DNA of 64,000 nt, from positions 1-64,000 of the forward strand of contig NZ_AFNK01000071.1 in NCBI RefSeq assembly GCF_000238795.1, in the 5' to 3' direction. This DNA is from Haemophilus sputorum CCUG 13788. GTDB lineage: Bacteria > Pseudomonadota > Gammaproteobacteria > Enterobacterales > Pasteurellaceae. The translations under genes and the position numbers were made by a program. The notes below the pieces were generated by a model. That model was not told where the DNA came from and did no database searches. It saw only the letters and a list, made by a program, of their open reading frames with translations. Numbering within the stretch: position 1 is the stretch's first letter; each line of letters opens with the position of its first letter. Of the stretch, positions 10,016 through 20,154 are shown piece by piece.

Positions 10016-11992
10016 CTAAATAAGATTACCCACAATTGAACGGGTATCTAATCTTACTTCTGTTAATTTAACTTTAACAGCCTGTCCAATTTGATAAGCT
10101 TTTTCACCTTTAATATAAAGCGCTAATTCTTCCGCTCTAAATTCAATTTCATCTTTGTTTGAATGGATAGTCGAAAATGGCACGAAGATCTGAGCACCAT
10201 TTGCAATCACTTTCGCACGTAATCCGCCACGAGAAACATCTGCAATTTCACATTCAAATTCGACCGCTTGCTCAACCATTGGTTGTAAATAACGTGCATA
10301 CAACCAATCAGCAATATCGCGCTCAACTAAACGATTTTGGCGACGAGCTTCTTGTAAACGCGCTAATACGCTCTCTTCTACCGCCTGAATTGGCTGATTC
10401 AATAACACTTGTTTGATTAAACGATGGTTAACCATATCTCCATATTTACGAATTGGAGATGTCCAAGTCGCATAATGGCTAATTCCTAAACCAAAATGCG
10501 GTGCAACTTCAGCTTTAAACTCAGCAAAAGTCAAATAACGACGTAAGCGTAATTCCAAATAATTTTCAGGGAAAGACTCAATATCATGACGCATATCGCA
10601 ATAGCCTTCTAATGTTGCTAAACGTTCAGGGCTATATCGTTGCGTTAGTTCAGCAATATTTTCTTCTGTGCCTAACGTACTCAATAAGAAAGCTCTCACC
10701 GCTTCATAATTTTTCGGGTCAAAACCAGAATGGGTATTAAATATACCGGTTTTAGCGTGTTCTGCTAAAAATCTCGCACAGCAAATATTGGCGATAATCA
10801 TCGATTCTTCAATAATTTGGTTAGCAATGCGACGATATTCAACATGGATATCTTTTACTTCGCCATCTTCAGCTAACTCAAATTTATAATCGCCCGATTC
10901 TTTAAATAATAAGGCATTTTTTGCACGCCATTGAATACGTGCTTGAGTGAATTGATGCAACCAATCAATTTGTTGTTTAACTTCATCCGATTCTGGCTGC
11001 CACGCATTCTCTACGCCTTCTAAATAGTCCGAAACGTTGTCATAAGCCAATTTAGCTTTAGATTCGACCCATGCAGAAGTAAAGGTCGCTTCTTGCGTTA
11101 AATTCCCTTCTAAATCCGTCATAATATAAGCCACTAATGCTGGGCGTTTTTCATTTGGCACCAAAGAACAAAGATCATCAGATAATTCGCGCGGTAACAT
11201 TGGAATGTTAAAGCCCGGCAAATAGTTAGTAAAACAACGTTGGCGTGCAGCTTTTTCAATGTTTGAATTTAATGGAATATACGCCGTTGGATCTGCAATT
11301 GCCACCACTAAACGCCAACCTATTTGAGTTTCTGCTTGCATTACAGGTTCAATATAGAGTGCGTCATCCATATCCTGTGTGCTTGGGCTATCGATAGTCG
11401 TGAAATAGAGTGAAGAAAGATCTTCTCTATCCAACTCATCATGCAAAGTATAATTCGGTTCATTGCTTACCGGTTCGCGTGGTTGTTCATGTCGAGCTAA
11501 TGTTACCCACCAAGGTGCAAAATTATCATCCGCTTTACAAATAAATTGCGTTACCTGCGCGAAGAAAAAACGCTCATCACGTAACGGATGCGTTTTTAAT
11601 TGTGCGACCACCCAATCGCCACTTTCTAATTTTTCGGTTACCTTTTTATGCGTATTGGCACTAACATTTTGTTTAATGCTTGGATGATCTACGGCTAATT
11701 GTAATTTTCCATCTTTATTAAAGCGAACTTGCGCAACAAAACGATCTAGCATAGGTTCTAGCAATGAATCAATTTCTACCGATTCTTTATCGCCATCACG
11801 CTTAACCACTGCTTTAACCATATCGCCATGTATTACTTTTTTCATTTCCACTGGGGGAATGAAATAAGCTTTTTTCTCACATTCTAAAAAACCAAATGCT
11901 TTATCAGAAGCTTTTACACGGCCTTCTACATATTCTTTACTGGCTTCAATTTGTTGCTTTAACTGCGCTAATAGGGGGTTATTTTGAAACAT
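10016..11992 (-). CDS. rnb: Exoribonuclease II (RNase II)
   Basis: Processive 3'-to-5' exoribonuclease for unstructured RNA. In 658 residues it has N-terminal cold-shock-like RNA-binding domains (about 1-180), the RNB catalytic domain with the metal-binding Asp cluster in STQDMDDALYIE, DPTAYIPLNSN and MLPRELSDDLCSL, and a C-terminal S1 domain (about 560-640). The length matches E. coli RNase II (about 644) rather than RNase R (over 800). It is monocistronic with its own terminator. pnp, another 3' exonuclease, is elsewhere in the window. Confidence 0.95.
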   Translation of the reverse strand: MFQNNPLLAQLKQQIEASKEYVEGRVKASDKAFGFLECEKKAYFIPPVEMKKVIHGDMVKAVVKRDGDKESVEIDSLLEPMLDRFVAQVRFNKDGKLQLAVDHPSIKQNVSANTHKKVTEKLESGDWVVAQLKTHPLRDERFFFAQVTQFICKADDNFAPWWVTLARHEQPREPVSNEPNYTLHDELDREDLSSLYFTTIDSPSTQDMDDALYIEPVMQAETQIGWRLVVAIADPTAYIPLNSNIEKAARQRCFTNYLPGFNIPMLPRELSDDLCSLVPNEKRPALVAYIMTDLEGNLTQEATFTSAWVESKAKLAYDNVSDYLEGVENAWQPESDEVKQQIDWLHQFTQARIQWRAKNALLFKESGDYKFELAEDGEVKDIHVEYRRIANQIIEESMIIANICCARFLAEHAKTGIFNTHSGFDPKNYEAVRAFLLSTLGTEENIAELTQRYSPERLATLEGYCDMRHDIESFPENYLELRLRRYLTFAEFKAEVAPHFGLGISHYATWTSPIRKYGDMVNHRLIKQVLLNQPIQAVEESVLARLQEARRQNRLVERDIADWLYARYLQPMVEQAVEFECEIADVSRGGLRAKVIANGAQIFVPFSTIHSNKDEIEFRAEELALYIKGEKAYQIGQAVKVKLTEVRLDTRSIVGNLI

Positions 11993-12080
11993 ATCTTCTC
12001 TTATATAAAAAACATCGGCACTGGATGCGCCGATAAAACGGAGGGATTATAGCGAATTTTCTGATACTTACCAAAAAATA

Positions 12081-12122
12081 AAGCGGTAAGATTTGCAAAA
12101 TAAAGGCAAAATCTTACCGCTT
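12081..12122 (-). terminator. sstT terminator from an inverted uptake-sequence pair
   Basis: AAGCGGTAAGATTT and its near-perfect inverse ending in ACCGCTT form a stem of about 16 bp. On the minus strand the stem is followed by ATTTTTT. It lies 16 bases past the sstT stop. Confidence 0.8.
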
Positions 12123-12137
12123 GTTATACGCTAATAA

Positions 12138-13352
12138 TTACGCTGCTTTCTGATCTTCAGCGATACTTACTGCTGCAGTAAACAACACGTCAGTTGATGA
12201 GTTTAATGCAGTCTCTGCAGAGTCTTGAATCACACCGATAATGAAGCCTACACCAATTACTTGTGCTGCCACATCATTTGGAATGTTAAATAAGCTACAT
12301 GCTAAAGGAATTAACAATAATGAACCGCCAGCAACACCTGATGCACCACAAGCACAAATAGATGCTACAACGCTTAATAATAATGCTGTTGAGAAATCTG
12401 GTACGATGCCCTGTGTATAAGCTGCTGCTAAAGTTAAAACACTTACTGTAATTGCAGCACCAGCCATGTTGATGTTTGCGCCAAGCGGAATTGCTAATGA
12501 GTAAATTTCTTCACGTAAACCTAAACGTTTTGATAATCCCATATTTACTGGAATATTTGCCGCAGAACTACGCGTAAAGAATGCAGTTACGCCACTTTCA
12601 CGTAAGCAAATGAAAGTTAGTGGGAATGGATTTTTGCGAATTTTGAGGTATACAAGTAATGGATTTAAGATAAATGCAACAATCGCCATTGCACCTAATA
12701 ATACACCTAATAAACGTGCATAACCTTTAAATGCTTCAAAACCACTGGTTGCGAAAGTTTCTGCTACTAAACCGAAAATCCCGATTGGTGCTAACGCAAT
12801 CGCAAATTTCACTACGCCTGAAACAGCCTCAGAAAAATCAGCTAAGAAAGTTTTAGTTGAAGGTGAAGCATGGCGTAAAGTAAGACCTAAACCAATTGCC
12901 CAAACTAAAATGCCGATAAAATTACCATTCGCTAAAGCTTGTAATGGGTTATCGACTAAGTTAAATGCGACTGATTTAATCACTTCACCAATGCCCTCTG
13001 GTGGTGCAATATTTTCAGCTGCGGCAACCAATTTTAACTTGGTTGGGAAGATAAAGCTTAATATGACCGCAGTTAACGCAGCAACAAAGGTACCAACAAG
13101 ATATAACACTAAAATCGGTTTGATTTTACTGTCAGAACCCACTTCTTTATTCGCAATGGTGGATAAAACAATGCAGAAAATCAAAATTGGTGCGATTGCA
13201 CGCAATGATTTTACGAAAAATTGACCTAAAACGCCCACTGCCTTTGCCCATTCTGGGTTCAAGCGTGCCAATGCAAGCCCTAGCACTAACCCGATTGCAA
13301 TGCGCAATACCAAATTACCGCCAAGTAATTTTGATGTAAATGAAGTACTCAT
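12138..13352 (-). CDS. sstT: Serine/threonine:sodium symporter SstT
   Basis: Inner-membrane transporter of the dicarboxylate/amino acid:cation symporter family that takes up serine and threonine with Na+. The 404-residue protein has about eight membrane helices and the family's conserved C-terminal half: the [14 protein letters not shown] stretch (serine-rich re-entrant loop), [13 protein letters not shown] and the [15 protein letters not shown] region. The ATG at 13350-13352 (MSTSFTSK) is preferred to an upstream in-frame start at 13376, because it gives the family N-terminus. The gene is divergent from dgkA. Its transcript ends in an uptake-sequence hairpin. Confidence 0.93.
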   Translation of the reverse strand: MSTSFTSKLLGGNLVLRIAIGLVLGLALARLNPEWAKAVGVLGQFFVKSLRAIAPILIFCIVLSTIANKEVGSDSKIKPILVLYLVGTFVAALTAVILSFIFPTKLKLVAAAENIAPPEGIGEVIKSVAFNLVDNPLQALANGNFIGILVWAIGLGLTLRHASPSTKTFLADFSEAVSGVVKFAIALAPIGIFGLVAETFATSGFEAFKGYARLLGVLLGAMAIVAFILNPLLVYLKIRKNPFPLTFICLRESGVTAFFTRSSAANIPVNMGLSKRLGLREEIYSLAIPLGANINMAGAAITVSVLTLAAAYTQGIVPDFSTALLLSVVASICACGASGVAGGSLLLIPLACSLFNIPNDVAAQVIGVGFIIGVIQDSAETALNSSTDVLFTAAVSIAEDQKAA

Positions 13353-13596
13353 AAAATGTTCACTTTTATATAACAACTAAAAGATAGCGGTTTAGCCGTC
13401 TATCCACCTAAAAATTTGAGAGCTTGAGATTAGCTTAAAAATAGATTATATGGAATAGCCAAGCGGTCATTTTTGCTATTTTTTTTGCAAAAATTTACAA
13501 AACAGTTCAATTTTTATGGTGTCTATTGAAAATTTTTTTAGCCCAACTGCTCCCTTTAGGCTAGAATAAGGCAATATTTTATTGCAGGATAATTTT

Positions 13597-13962
13597 ATGA
13601 AACCAGAAAACAAAGCAACCCTTGCACGCGTTTTTCGTGCTGCAGGTTACTCCATGAAAGGGCTTAAAGCAGCCTATTTACATGAAGCAGCCTTTCGTCA
13701 AGAAGTTTGGATGGCTTGTGTACTTATTCCTATCGGTCTTTATTTAGGCAATACCGGCGTTGAAAAAACACTACTTGCCGGCTCCGTTTTGCTTATTCTT
13801 GTGGCTGAGTTGCTAAACAGTGCAGTGGAATCGGTCGTGGATCGTATCGGTTCTGAATTCCACGAACTTTCTGGTCGAGCCAAGGATATCGGATCTGCAG
13901 CTGTTTTTATGGCGATGGTTCTTGCCGGAATGACTTGGCTATTAGTGCTATTTTTTGCATAA
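13597..13962 (+). CDS. dgkA: Diacylglycerol kinase DgkA
   Basis: Integral membrane kinase that recycles diacylglycerol to phosphatidic acid using ATP. The 121-residue protein is the usual size, with three membrane helices and the hallmark sequences HEAAFRQEVW (about 34-43) and ELLNSAVESVVDRIG (catalytic Glu and Asn-containing helix, about 69-83). The ATG at 13597 is chosen over an upstream in-frame TTG at 13582: the protein then begins MKPENKATL as in relatives, and AGGAT lies before it. The gene is divergent from sstT and 45 bases before ushA. Confidence 0.95.
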   Translation: MKPENKATLARVFRAAGYSMKGLKAAYLHEAAFRQEVWMACVLIPIGLYLGNTGVEKTLLAGSVLLILVAELLNSAVESVVDRIGSEFHELSGRAKDIGSAAVFMAMVLAGMTWLLVLFFA

Positions 13963-14007
13963 CGCCGATATTCTCATTTCTTCGTTACTCACTATATAAG
14001 GAAAATC

Positions 14008-15657
14008 ATGAAATTCTCAAAAACGCTTATCTCAGTTGCATTACTTTCTGCAACATCAGCTATGGCATACGAACAAGGTAAAACCTATTCTTTTACTGTA
14101 TTGCACAGCAATGATATTCACGGTCACTTTTGGCATAATAACAAAGGTGAATTTGGTTTAGCTCCGCAAAAAACGATGATCGATGCCATTAAAAAAGAGG
14201 TCAGCGAAAAAGGCGGTTCTGTGATTTTATTAAACGCAGGTGACTTAAACACTGGCGTGCCTGAATCCGATATGCAAAATGCTCGCCCTGATGTTGAGGG
14301 GTTAAATGCAATCGGTTATGAAGCAATGACTTTAGGTAACCATGAGTTTGATTCTCCACTTCAAATTCTTACCATGCAAGAACAATGGGCTAAATTCCCA
14401 TTCTTATCAGCAAACGTAATCAACAAACGGACAAACCAACCTTTAGTTAAACCTTATATTTTATTAGATAAAGGTGGTTTGAAAGTGGCTGTTGTTGGTT
14501 TAACAACTGAAGATACTGCAAAATTAGGTAACCCTGATGTAACAGGAAATGTGGAATTTAAAGATCCAACTAAAACTGCTCAAGAAGTCTTAAAAACGCT
14601 TAACGATAGCAAAGAAAAACCAGATGTGCGCATTGCATTAACACATATGGGTTGGTATTTAGATGGTAAACACGGTACCAATGCACCTGGCGATGTTTCT
14701 ATGGCTCGTGCATTACCAGCAGGTGCATTTGATATGATTATCGGTGGTCATACACATGATACGGTTTGTTTTGATGAGCAAGGTAAATTTATCGAAAAAT
14801 ACATTCCAGGTTCAGCTTGTAAACCAGACTTCCAAAACGGAACTTGGATTATGCAAGCGGGTGAATGGGGTAAATATTTAGGCCGTGCAGACTTCGAATT
14901 TAAAGATGGCAAAACTACATTAGTAAAATATGAGTTAATTCCAATTAACTTGAAAAAAACCATTAAGAAAGAAGATGGCTCAAAAGAATATGAACTCTAT
15001 CAACCAGAAATTAAAGCTGACGAAGCGCTATATGCTGAGTTGAAAAAATACCAAGATGAAGGTGACAAAACTCTTGGTATCAAAGTTGGTGAAGTAAAAG
15101 GCGGAACTTTTGATGGTCGTCGTGAAACAGTTCGTTTCCATCAAAGCAACTTAGGTCGCTTAATTGCAGATTCTCAACGTACACGCGTGAAAGCTGATAT
15201 TGGGATTATGAATGGTGGTGGTATCCGTACTTCAATTCCTGAAGGTGATGTAACTTATCGTTCAATTCTTTCAGTTCAACCTTTCGGTAATATGATCTCT
15301 ACTATTGAGTTAAAAGGCCAAGAATTAGTGGATTTCTTAACAACAGTTGCATTAAAAGAAACTGATACTGGTGGCTATCCACAATTTGCCAATATCTCTA
15401 TGGTAGTTGATCGCCAAGCTAAAACTATCTCTGATGTGAAAGTTGGCGGTACTCCGTTAGATATGAACAAATCTTACAAAATCTCTATCCCTGATTACTT
15501 AACTGCGGGTGGTGATGGTTATCCAATTATGAAAACTCACCCAACTTATGTAAATACAGGCTTTATTGATGCGGAAATGTTGAAAAAATACTTTGAAGAG
15601 AAGAAAGTATTAAACGCAACAGATTACGATCCAAAAGATGACATCATCTTCAAATAA
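14008..15657 (+). CDS. ushA: Periplasmic UDP-sugar hydrolase / 5'-nucleotidase UshA
   Basis: Periplasmic enzyme that hydrolyses UDP-sugars and nucleoside 5'-phosphates, feeding nucleoside salvage. The 549-residue protein starts with a signal peptide (cleavage likely AMA/YEQ near residue 20). The metallophosphatase ligand motifs follow: NDIHGH, GDLNTGV, GNHEFDSP, a THMG block and GGHTHD. The C-terminal substrate domain has NGGGIRTS, QPFGNM and GGDGYPI. It resembles E. coli UshA along its length, including the YEQGKTYSFTVLH start, and differs from H. influenzae NadN, which is longer. A ribosome site AAGGAAA precedes the ATG. Two hairpins follow the stop. Confidence 0.93.
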   Translation: MKFSKTLISVALLSATSAMAYEQGKTYSFTVLHSNDIHGHFWHNNKGEFGLAPQKTMIDAIKKEVSEKGGSVILLNAGDLNTGVPESDMQNARPDVEGLNAIGYEAMTLGNHEFDSPLQILTMQEQWAKFPFLSANVINKRTNQPLVKPYILLDKGGLKVAVVGLTTEDTAKLGNPDVTGNVEFKDPTKTAQEVLKTLNDSKEKPDVRIALTHMGWYLDGKHGTNAPGDVSMARALPAGAFDMIIGGHTHDTVCFDEQGKFIEKYIPGSACKPDFQNGTWIMQAGEWGKYLGRADFEFKDGKTTLVKYELIPINLKKTIKKEDGSKEYELYQPEIKADEALYAELKKYQDEGDKTLGIKVGEVKGGTFDGRRETVRFHQSNLGRLIADSQRTRVKADIGIMNGGGIRTSIPEGDVTYRSILSVQPFGNMISTIELKGQELVDFLTTVALKETDTGGYPQFANISMVVDRQAKTISDVKVGGTPLDMNKSYKISIPDYLTAGGDGYPIMKTHPTYVNTGFIDAEMLKKYFEEKKVLNATDYDPKDDIIFK

Positions 15658-15663
15658 TAAAAA

Positions 15664-15736
15664 TAGGGGCTCTGAATAGAGCCCCTAAACGTTAGGTTAC
15701 ATATTTAAATTCAAGGACTGATTTCATTCAGTCCTT
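15664..15736 (+). terminator. Tandem hairpins after ushA
   Basis: The first stem, TAGGGGCTCT/AGAGCCCCTA (15664-15687, GAAT loop), lacks a T run. The second, AAGGACTGA/TCAGTCCTT (15713-15736), is followed by TTATTTTTC and looks like the true terminator. Positions may be off by one base. Confidence 0.65.
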
Positions 15737-15756
15737 TTATTTTTCTGATAAACCTA

Positions 15757-16818
15757 TTAAGCCTCAGATTTATTAGTTAAAGCAATATATAGGCAAACTG
15801 CAAAACCAGCTATTAAAACATAAGGTGTGAAGGTTACAACACCTGTAGGAGAGGCTGCAAAACCGAAGTTATGCGCAACCGCAGCACCAAGTACCATACC
15901 TAATACAAATAGTGCTGAATCATTATTTTCTTCACCTATATTCACTAATTGTTTACCCAGACAACCACCACCTAATGCAAAACAAAGCCCACAAAGCGCC
16001 ATAGAAAGAAAGTTATAGAGATAATCGTTATGCGCGATAGGTTGTTTTTCAAAGCCTAAATGGAATTGACCTAATAAGGCATTGGTTATTGCCGCAAAAA
16101 CGATCAATGCAATCACACCATTTAATAAATGCGCATCACGGAAGAGGATAAAGTTTCGGAATGCCCCAATTGTGCAAAAACGCGATTTTTGCATCAGCAC
16201 ACCGAGAAGTAATCCACCAGCAAGTGACATCCAAATTGCCGCATGTTGTGCACCTGGGCCTTTTTCAGAGGTGTAAATTGCTAGGTTTTCACCAAATTTA
16301 AATTGAGTTAAGGCTAAAACAAGCAAAATCACGGTAAAAATTGGACCAATTAAACCTGAAGATTGGCTTTGTTCCTTAGACTTACCTAATGAGAATCCTC
16401 GATTAGCGAAGAAAATGCCGCCTAATACACCGACAAATAATCCTACGATACCCGCTATTGCCGTAAGATCACCACCACCTAATCGCAAATAAGCCCTCCA
16501 TGGACAACCTAGGAAAATGAGTGCTCCAAGCATAGCAAAAAAACCCAAACTAATTCTAGCAAGTGGTGCTGAGCCACCACGTGGATTAAATTCTTTAGAT
16601 AAGAAAGCGCTAGCTAATGCACCTAACACTAATCCTATGAGTTCTGGGCGAAGATATTGTAATGGCGATGCATGATGTAAGCCTAGCGATCCTGCCGTAT
16701 CGCGTAAGAAACAAGCCGCACAAAATCCCATATTTCCGGGATTGCCATTATAAGTAAGGAGTGGCGCAACGATACCAAGTGCAGCACCTGCAACCACAGG
16801 CCAAGTTAAAATTTTCAT
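15757..16818 (-). CDS. yedE: YedE-family putative selenium transporter
   Basis: Multi-spanning inner-membrane protein of the YeeE/YedE (sulfur transport DUF395) superfamily. Its subfamily is linked by genome context in other bacteria to selenium use (with selD and yedF). The 353 residues hold two repeats with the Cys-containing motifs GFCAACFLRD (about 32-41), LGCPWRAYLRLGGGD, SRFCTIGAFRNF and GGGCLGKQL. These paired cysteines are typical of carriers for thiosulfate- or selenium-type substrates. No yedF, selA, selB or selD is adjacent. Substrate is inference; membership of the family is clear. Confidence 0.8.
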   Translation of the reverse strand: MKILTWPVVAGAALGIVAPLLTYNGNPGNMGFCAACFLRDTAGSLGLHHASPLQYLRPELIGLVLGALASAFLSKEFNPRGGSAPLARISLGFFAMLGALIFLGCPWRAYLRLGGGDLTAIAGIVGLFVGVLGGIFFANRGFSLGKSKEQSQSSGLIGPIFTVILLVLALTQFKFGENLAIYTSEKGPGAQHAAIWMSLAGGLLLGVLMQKSRFCTIGAFRNFILFRDAHLLNGVIALIVFAAITNALLGQFHLGFEKQPIAHNDYLYNFLSMALCGLCFALGGGCLGKQLVNIGEENNDSALFVLGMVLGAAVAHNFGFAASPTGVVTFTPYVLIAGFAVCLYIALTNKSEA

Positions 16819-16994
16819 AAAAAGACCCTTGTGATATCTGAAGTTAAATTGAATTGTATGTTTTTAATACTAAAAACGAGACTATTGTAGAAGAGCTTAA
16901 AAATAAAGAAAGGCGATTCTTTTGAAATTGTGAGCAGGATCAAAAATTTTCTGACTTATTGAAAGAATAATTGATTATATTTAGTTATAAAAAA

Positions 16995-17041
16995 ACTGCA
17001 CCTAGTCAGTTAATGATTTAGTCTAACTTTTAAGGTACAGT
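16995..17041 (-). terminator. Probable terminator of the amidotransferase gene
   Basis: On the minus strand ACTGTACCT pairs with AGGTGCAGT (9 bp with one G-U), with a long loop that may fold further, then a run of seven T. It lies 21 bases past the amidotransferase stop. Confidence 0.6.
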
Positions 17042-17061
17042 CTATTTCTTATATTTTTGAA

Positions 17062-17862
17062 TTAAACGTGTGATTGGTTATCTGGTAGTGTTCCTTCGAT
17101 TTCTTCAACCAAATCACCATCTTTAAACATCACATAACCGCCATTTTTCATCTTTTGCCATTTTTCATTTTTGGTTAATGGCTGCGTTGCGATAATCGTT
17201 ACCTTATCATTTGGAGTGGTATATTGGCTAAAATCGATTTCCACATCATCATCACGCAATGCTTTGCTAAATGGAGCTTTACGTCTAACATAATATAAAC
17301 GGGTTGAACAACGAGCAATCATCCAATGCCCATTTGATAAAATAAAATTAAATACGCCGGCTTCTGCAATTTGAGAGGTAATCTCTACTACTGCATCAAA
17401 AATTTCTTTATCTGATGGTTTAGCTGGATATTTTTCTTTTAATTTTGAAAGCAAACAGCAAAATGCAGCTTCAGAATCTGTGGTACCAATTGGCTGATAG
17501 TGACAATCTGGACAAGGTTTAACACCTTCTACCGTGCCATTATGGGCAAAAACCCAGTTTTCTCCCCACAGCTCACGAATAAAAGGATGAGTATTTTCTA
17601 AATTAACATCGCCTCGTGTCGCCTTACGGATATGAGAGATAACGTTATAAGCTTTAATTTTATATTGGCTGACTAAATCTGCCATAGGTGAGGATGCACC
17701 AGGGCGATTATCTCTAAAAATACGGACACCTTTTCCTTCAAAAAAAGCAATTCCAAAACCATCTGTATGCTGATCGCAAATACCAGCGCGCCGTCGGAAA
17801 CCTTCAAAAGAGAAAGTAATATCGGTTGGCGTGTTACAATTCATTCCAAGTAATTGACACAT
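17062..17862 (-). CDS. Class II glutamine amidotransferase, YafJ-like
   Basis: Predicted cytoplasmic glutamine amidotransferase of the Ntn-hydrolase (GATase 2) type. In 266 residues the protein starts MCQLLGMN, so Cys2 becomes the N-terminal nucleophile once Met is removed. The motifs FEGFRRRAG, DGFGIAFFEG, SHIRKATRGDV, ENTHPF and FAHNGTVEG follow the family order. The partner acceptor domain seen in GlmS, AsnB or PurF is absent, so the substrate is unknown. Relatives occur in H. influenzae and E. coli (YafJ). It lies 141 bases downstream of znuB on the same strand, and a link between them is not established. Confidence 0.85.
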   Translation of the reverse strand: MCQLLGMNCNTPTDITFSFEGFRRRAGICDQHTDGFGIAFFEGKGVRIFRDNRPGASSPMADLVSQYKIKAYNVISHIRKATRGDVNLENTHPFIRELWGENWVFAHNGTVEGVKPCPDCHYQPIGTTDSEAAFCCLLSKLKEKYPAKPSDKEIFDAVVEITSQIAEAGVFNFILSNGHWMIARCSTRLYYVRRKAPFSKALRDDDVEIDFSQYTTPNDKVTIIATQPLTKNEKWQKMKNGGYVMFKDGDLVEEIEGTLPDNQSHV

Positions 17863-18003
17863 AATTTTCTTCTTAAAATAATAGGGTTATTTTTTGTTAT
17901 TTTCGGAGAAACCCTTCCCGAATTCAATAGGCAAATCCGAATAATTTTATAGCCGATTGTAATAGTTCAATGCTTTTTGATCTAAATCTAAAGCCAAGCT
18001 GCG

Positions 18004-18789
18004 CTAATTTCGGTTTCGGCGTGTTAGTCCAAGTAAAAATAAAATTCCTGCGCATAACACCACGGAAGGACCGGCCGGCGTATTTTTCCACCAAGAAAGA
18101 GATAACCCACCTGAAATGGCCAAAATAGTAAATAAAATGGCATAGCCCACCATTTTTTCAGGTGTTCTAGCAAATAAACGCGCTGTTGCAGAGGGAATAA
18201 TCAATAAAGAAGTGATAATGAGTGCACCAACAAACTTCATGCTTAATGCAATAGTTAATGCTGTCAAAGTCATCAATAAAAGGCGAAGGCGTGCAACGTT
18301 TAATCCTTCAATTTGAGCAAGTTCAGGGCTAATCGTAATTGAGAGTAGCTTCTGCCAAAATAATTTGACTACAATAGCAATCACGAAAACGCCAATGCCA
18401 ATGAAAATGACATCTTGATAATCAATGGCTAACAAATCGCCAAATAAATATGACATCAGATCAACCCGAACATTATCAAGCAAACTGATAGTAATAACGC
18501 CCAAAGAGAGACTAACATGAGCAATAATACCAAGCACAGTATCAATCGAATAATTCGTTTTATGCTCCAACCATACTAATGCTAAAGCCAGCAATATAGT
18601 CATCACAATTACAGCAATATAAGGATCAACTTCAAGAAAGATGCCTAAAGCAACGCCTAATAATGCGGAATGAGAGAGTGTATCTCCAAAATAGGCCATT
18701 TTTCGCCAAACAACAAAAGCACCTAATGGCGCTGTTATAAAGGCAAGGAGTAATCCGGCAAGCCAGGCGGGAAGTAAAATATCAAACAT
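18004..18789 (-). CDS. znuB: Zinc ABC transporter permease ZnuB
   Basis: Membrane subunit of the high-affinity Zn2+ importer. The 261-residue protein begins with a hydrophobic helix and the family block GAFVVWRKMAYFGDTLSHSALLG (here about residues 23-45), has about eight membrane segments, and carries the SMKFVGALIITSLLIIPSATA segment typical of the ZnuB/TroC family (ABC-3). The ATPase ZnuC and binding protein ZnuA are not adjacent. Instead it lies 20 bases after rarA at the end of the mreBCD-rarA run and is probably co-transcribed with it. Zn rather than Mn specificity is by resemblance to HI0407-type proteins. Confidence 0.85.
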   Translation of the reverse strand: MFDILLPAWLAGLLLAFITAPLGAFVVWRKMAYFGDTLSHSALLGVALGIFLEVDPYIAVIVMTILLALALVWLEHKTNYSIDTVLGIIAHVSLSLGVITISLLDNVRVDLMSYLFGDLLAIDYQDVIFIGIGVFVIAIVVKLFWQKLLSITISPELAQIEGLNVARLRLLLMTLTALTIALSMKFVGALIITSLLIIPSATARLFARTPEKMVGYAILFTILAISGGLSLSWWKNTPAGPSVVLCAGILFLLGLTRRNRN

Positions 18790-18809
18790 AGATTTCTCTG
18801 CAAACTCAT

Positions 18810-20153
18810 TTATGATTTATAGCGTTTTTGTTGGCTCTGTTCATCTTGCACTTTTAGCCAAGCCATTTTTTCCTTAATTTGTTTTTCCATTCCTCGTTCA
18901 CTTGGTATGTAAAACACTGTTTCAGATAATTCAGGTGGAAAATAATTTTCGCCAGCAGCATAAGCATTCGGTTCATTGTGCGCATAACGATACTCTTCAC
19001 CATATCCTAAAGATTTCATTAACGCAGTTGGTGCATTTCGTAAGTGCTCAGGCACATCATAATCAGCTGTTTCTTTGACTAATTTTTTTGCTTGATTAAA
19101 AGCCGTATAAACCGCATTGCTTTTTGGTGCTACCGCCAAATAAATAACCGCTTGTGCTATTGCCCGCTCGCCTTCATAAGCACCAACTCGAGTGTAACAA
19201 TCCCAAGCAGCCAATGCAATTTGCATTGCTCGAGGATCTGCATTCCCCACATCTTCACTAGCAATCGCTAGCAAGCGTCTTGCAACATAAAGTGGATCAC
19301 CACCTGCTGCAAGAATGCGAGTAAACCAATATAAAGCGCCATCTGGTGAAGAACCTCGAATAGATTTGTGTAACGCAGAAATAAGATCGTAATAGCGGTC
19401 ACCGCCCTTATCAAATCGAGCTTGACGCTCGCCTAATATTTCCGTTAACAATGTTTTATTTAATAGCTTTCCTTTTGAAGTACTTTGCGCCATATCAGCC
19501 ATAAGTTCTAAACAGCTTAGTGCATAACGCGCATCACCATTTACATAATCACTGAGAAGCGATAACACATCATCTTCCAATACAAAGGATTCTGAACCTA
19601 ATCCTCGGGTTTTATCTGCTAACGCATTTTGCAAAATTTTTAAAATTTCGACCGCTTGCAAAGGCTTGAGAATATAAGTTCTCGCACGTGAAAGTAGCGC
19701 GTTATTTAATTCAAAGGAAGGATTTTCAGTGGTTGCGCCAATAAAAATAATTGTGCCATTTTCGATATATGGTAAAAAGGCGTCTTGCTGGCTTTTATTA
19801 AAACGATGCACTTCATCAACAAATAATAAGGTTCGGCGCCCTGCTTGTTGATTGATTTTAGCGCGTTCAATTGCCTCTCGAATCTCTTTTACGCCGCTAG
19901 TTACAGCCGAAAGCCGTTTAACTTCAGCATTAAAATGCCCAGCAATAATCTCAGCCAAAGTTGTTTTACCGGTTCCTGGAGGTCCCCAAAGAATCATTGA
20001 GTGTGCATGCCCTGCAAGAATTGCACGATAAAGTGGTTTTCCTTCAGACAATAAATGGCTTTGCCCTATATACTCTGCCAACGTGCGCGGACGCATTCTG
20101 GCAGCTAATGGGCGATAATCCTCGGAAAAATCAAAAGAAAGGCTACTTATCAT
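18810..20153 (-). CDS. rarA: Replication-associated recombination protein RarA (MgsA)
   Basis: AAA+ ATPase related to clamp loaders, acting at stalled replication forks with SSB. The 447-residue protein has the N-terminal motif [15 protein letters not shown], Walker [10 protein letters not shown] (about 56-64), Walker [12 protein letters not shown], sensor 1 [12 protein letters not shown] and an arginine-finger-type SRARTY. The C-terminal tetramerisation region runs from about residue 260. The gene starts one base after the mreD stop, so it belongs to the mre transcript. In E. coli rarA instead follows lolA. znuB follows at 20 bases. Confidence 0.94.
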   Translation of the reverse strand: MISSLSFDFSEDYRPLAARMRPRTLAEYIGQSHLLSEGKPLYRAILAGHAHSMILWGPPGTGKTTLAEIIAGHFNAEVKRLSAVTSGVKEIREAIERAKINQQAGRRTLLFVDEVHRFNKSQQDAFLPYIENGTIIFIGATTENPSFELNNALLSRARTYILKPLQAVEILKILQNALADKTRGLGSESFVLEDDVLSLLSDYVNGDARYALSCLELMADMAQSTSKGKLLNKTLLTEILGERQARFDKGGDRYYDLISALHKSIRGSSPDGALYWFTRILAAGGDPLYVARRLLAIASEDVGNADPRAMQIALAAWDCYTRVGAYEGERAIAQAVIYLAVAPKSNAVYTAFNQAKKLVKETADYDVPEHLRNAPTALMKSLGYGEEYRYAHNEPNAYAAGENYFPPELSETVFYIPSERGMEKQIKEKMAWLKVQDEQSQQKRYKS

Positions 20154-20154
20154 T

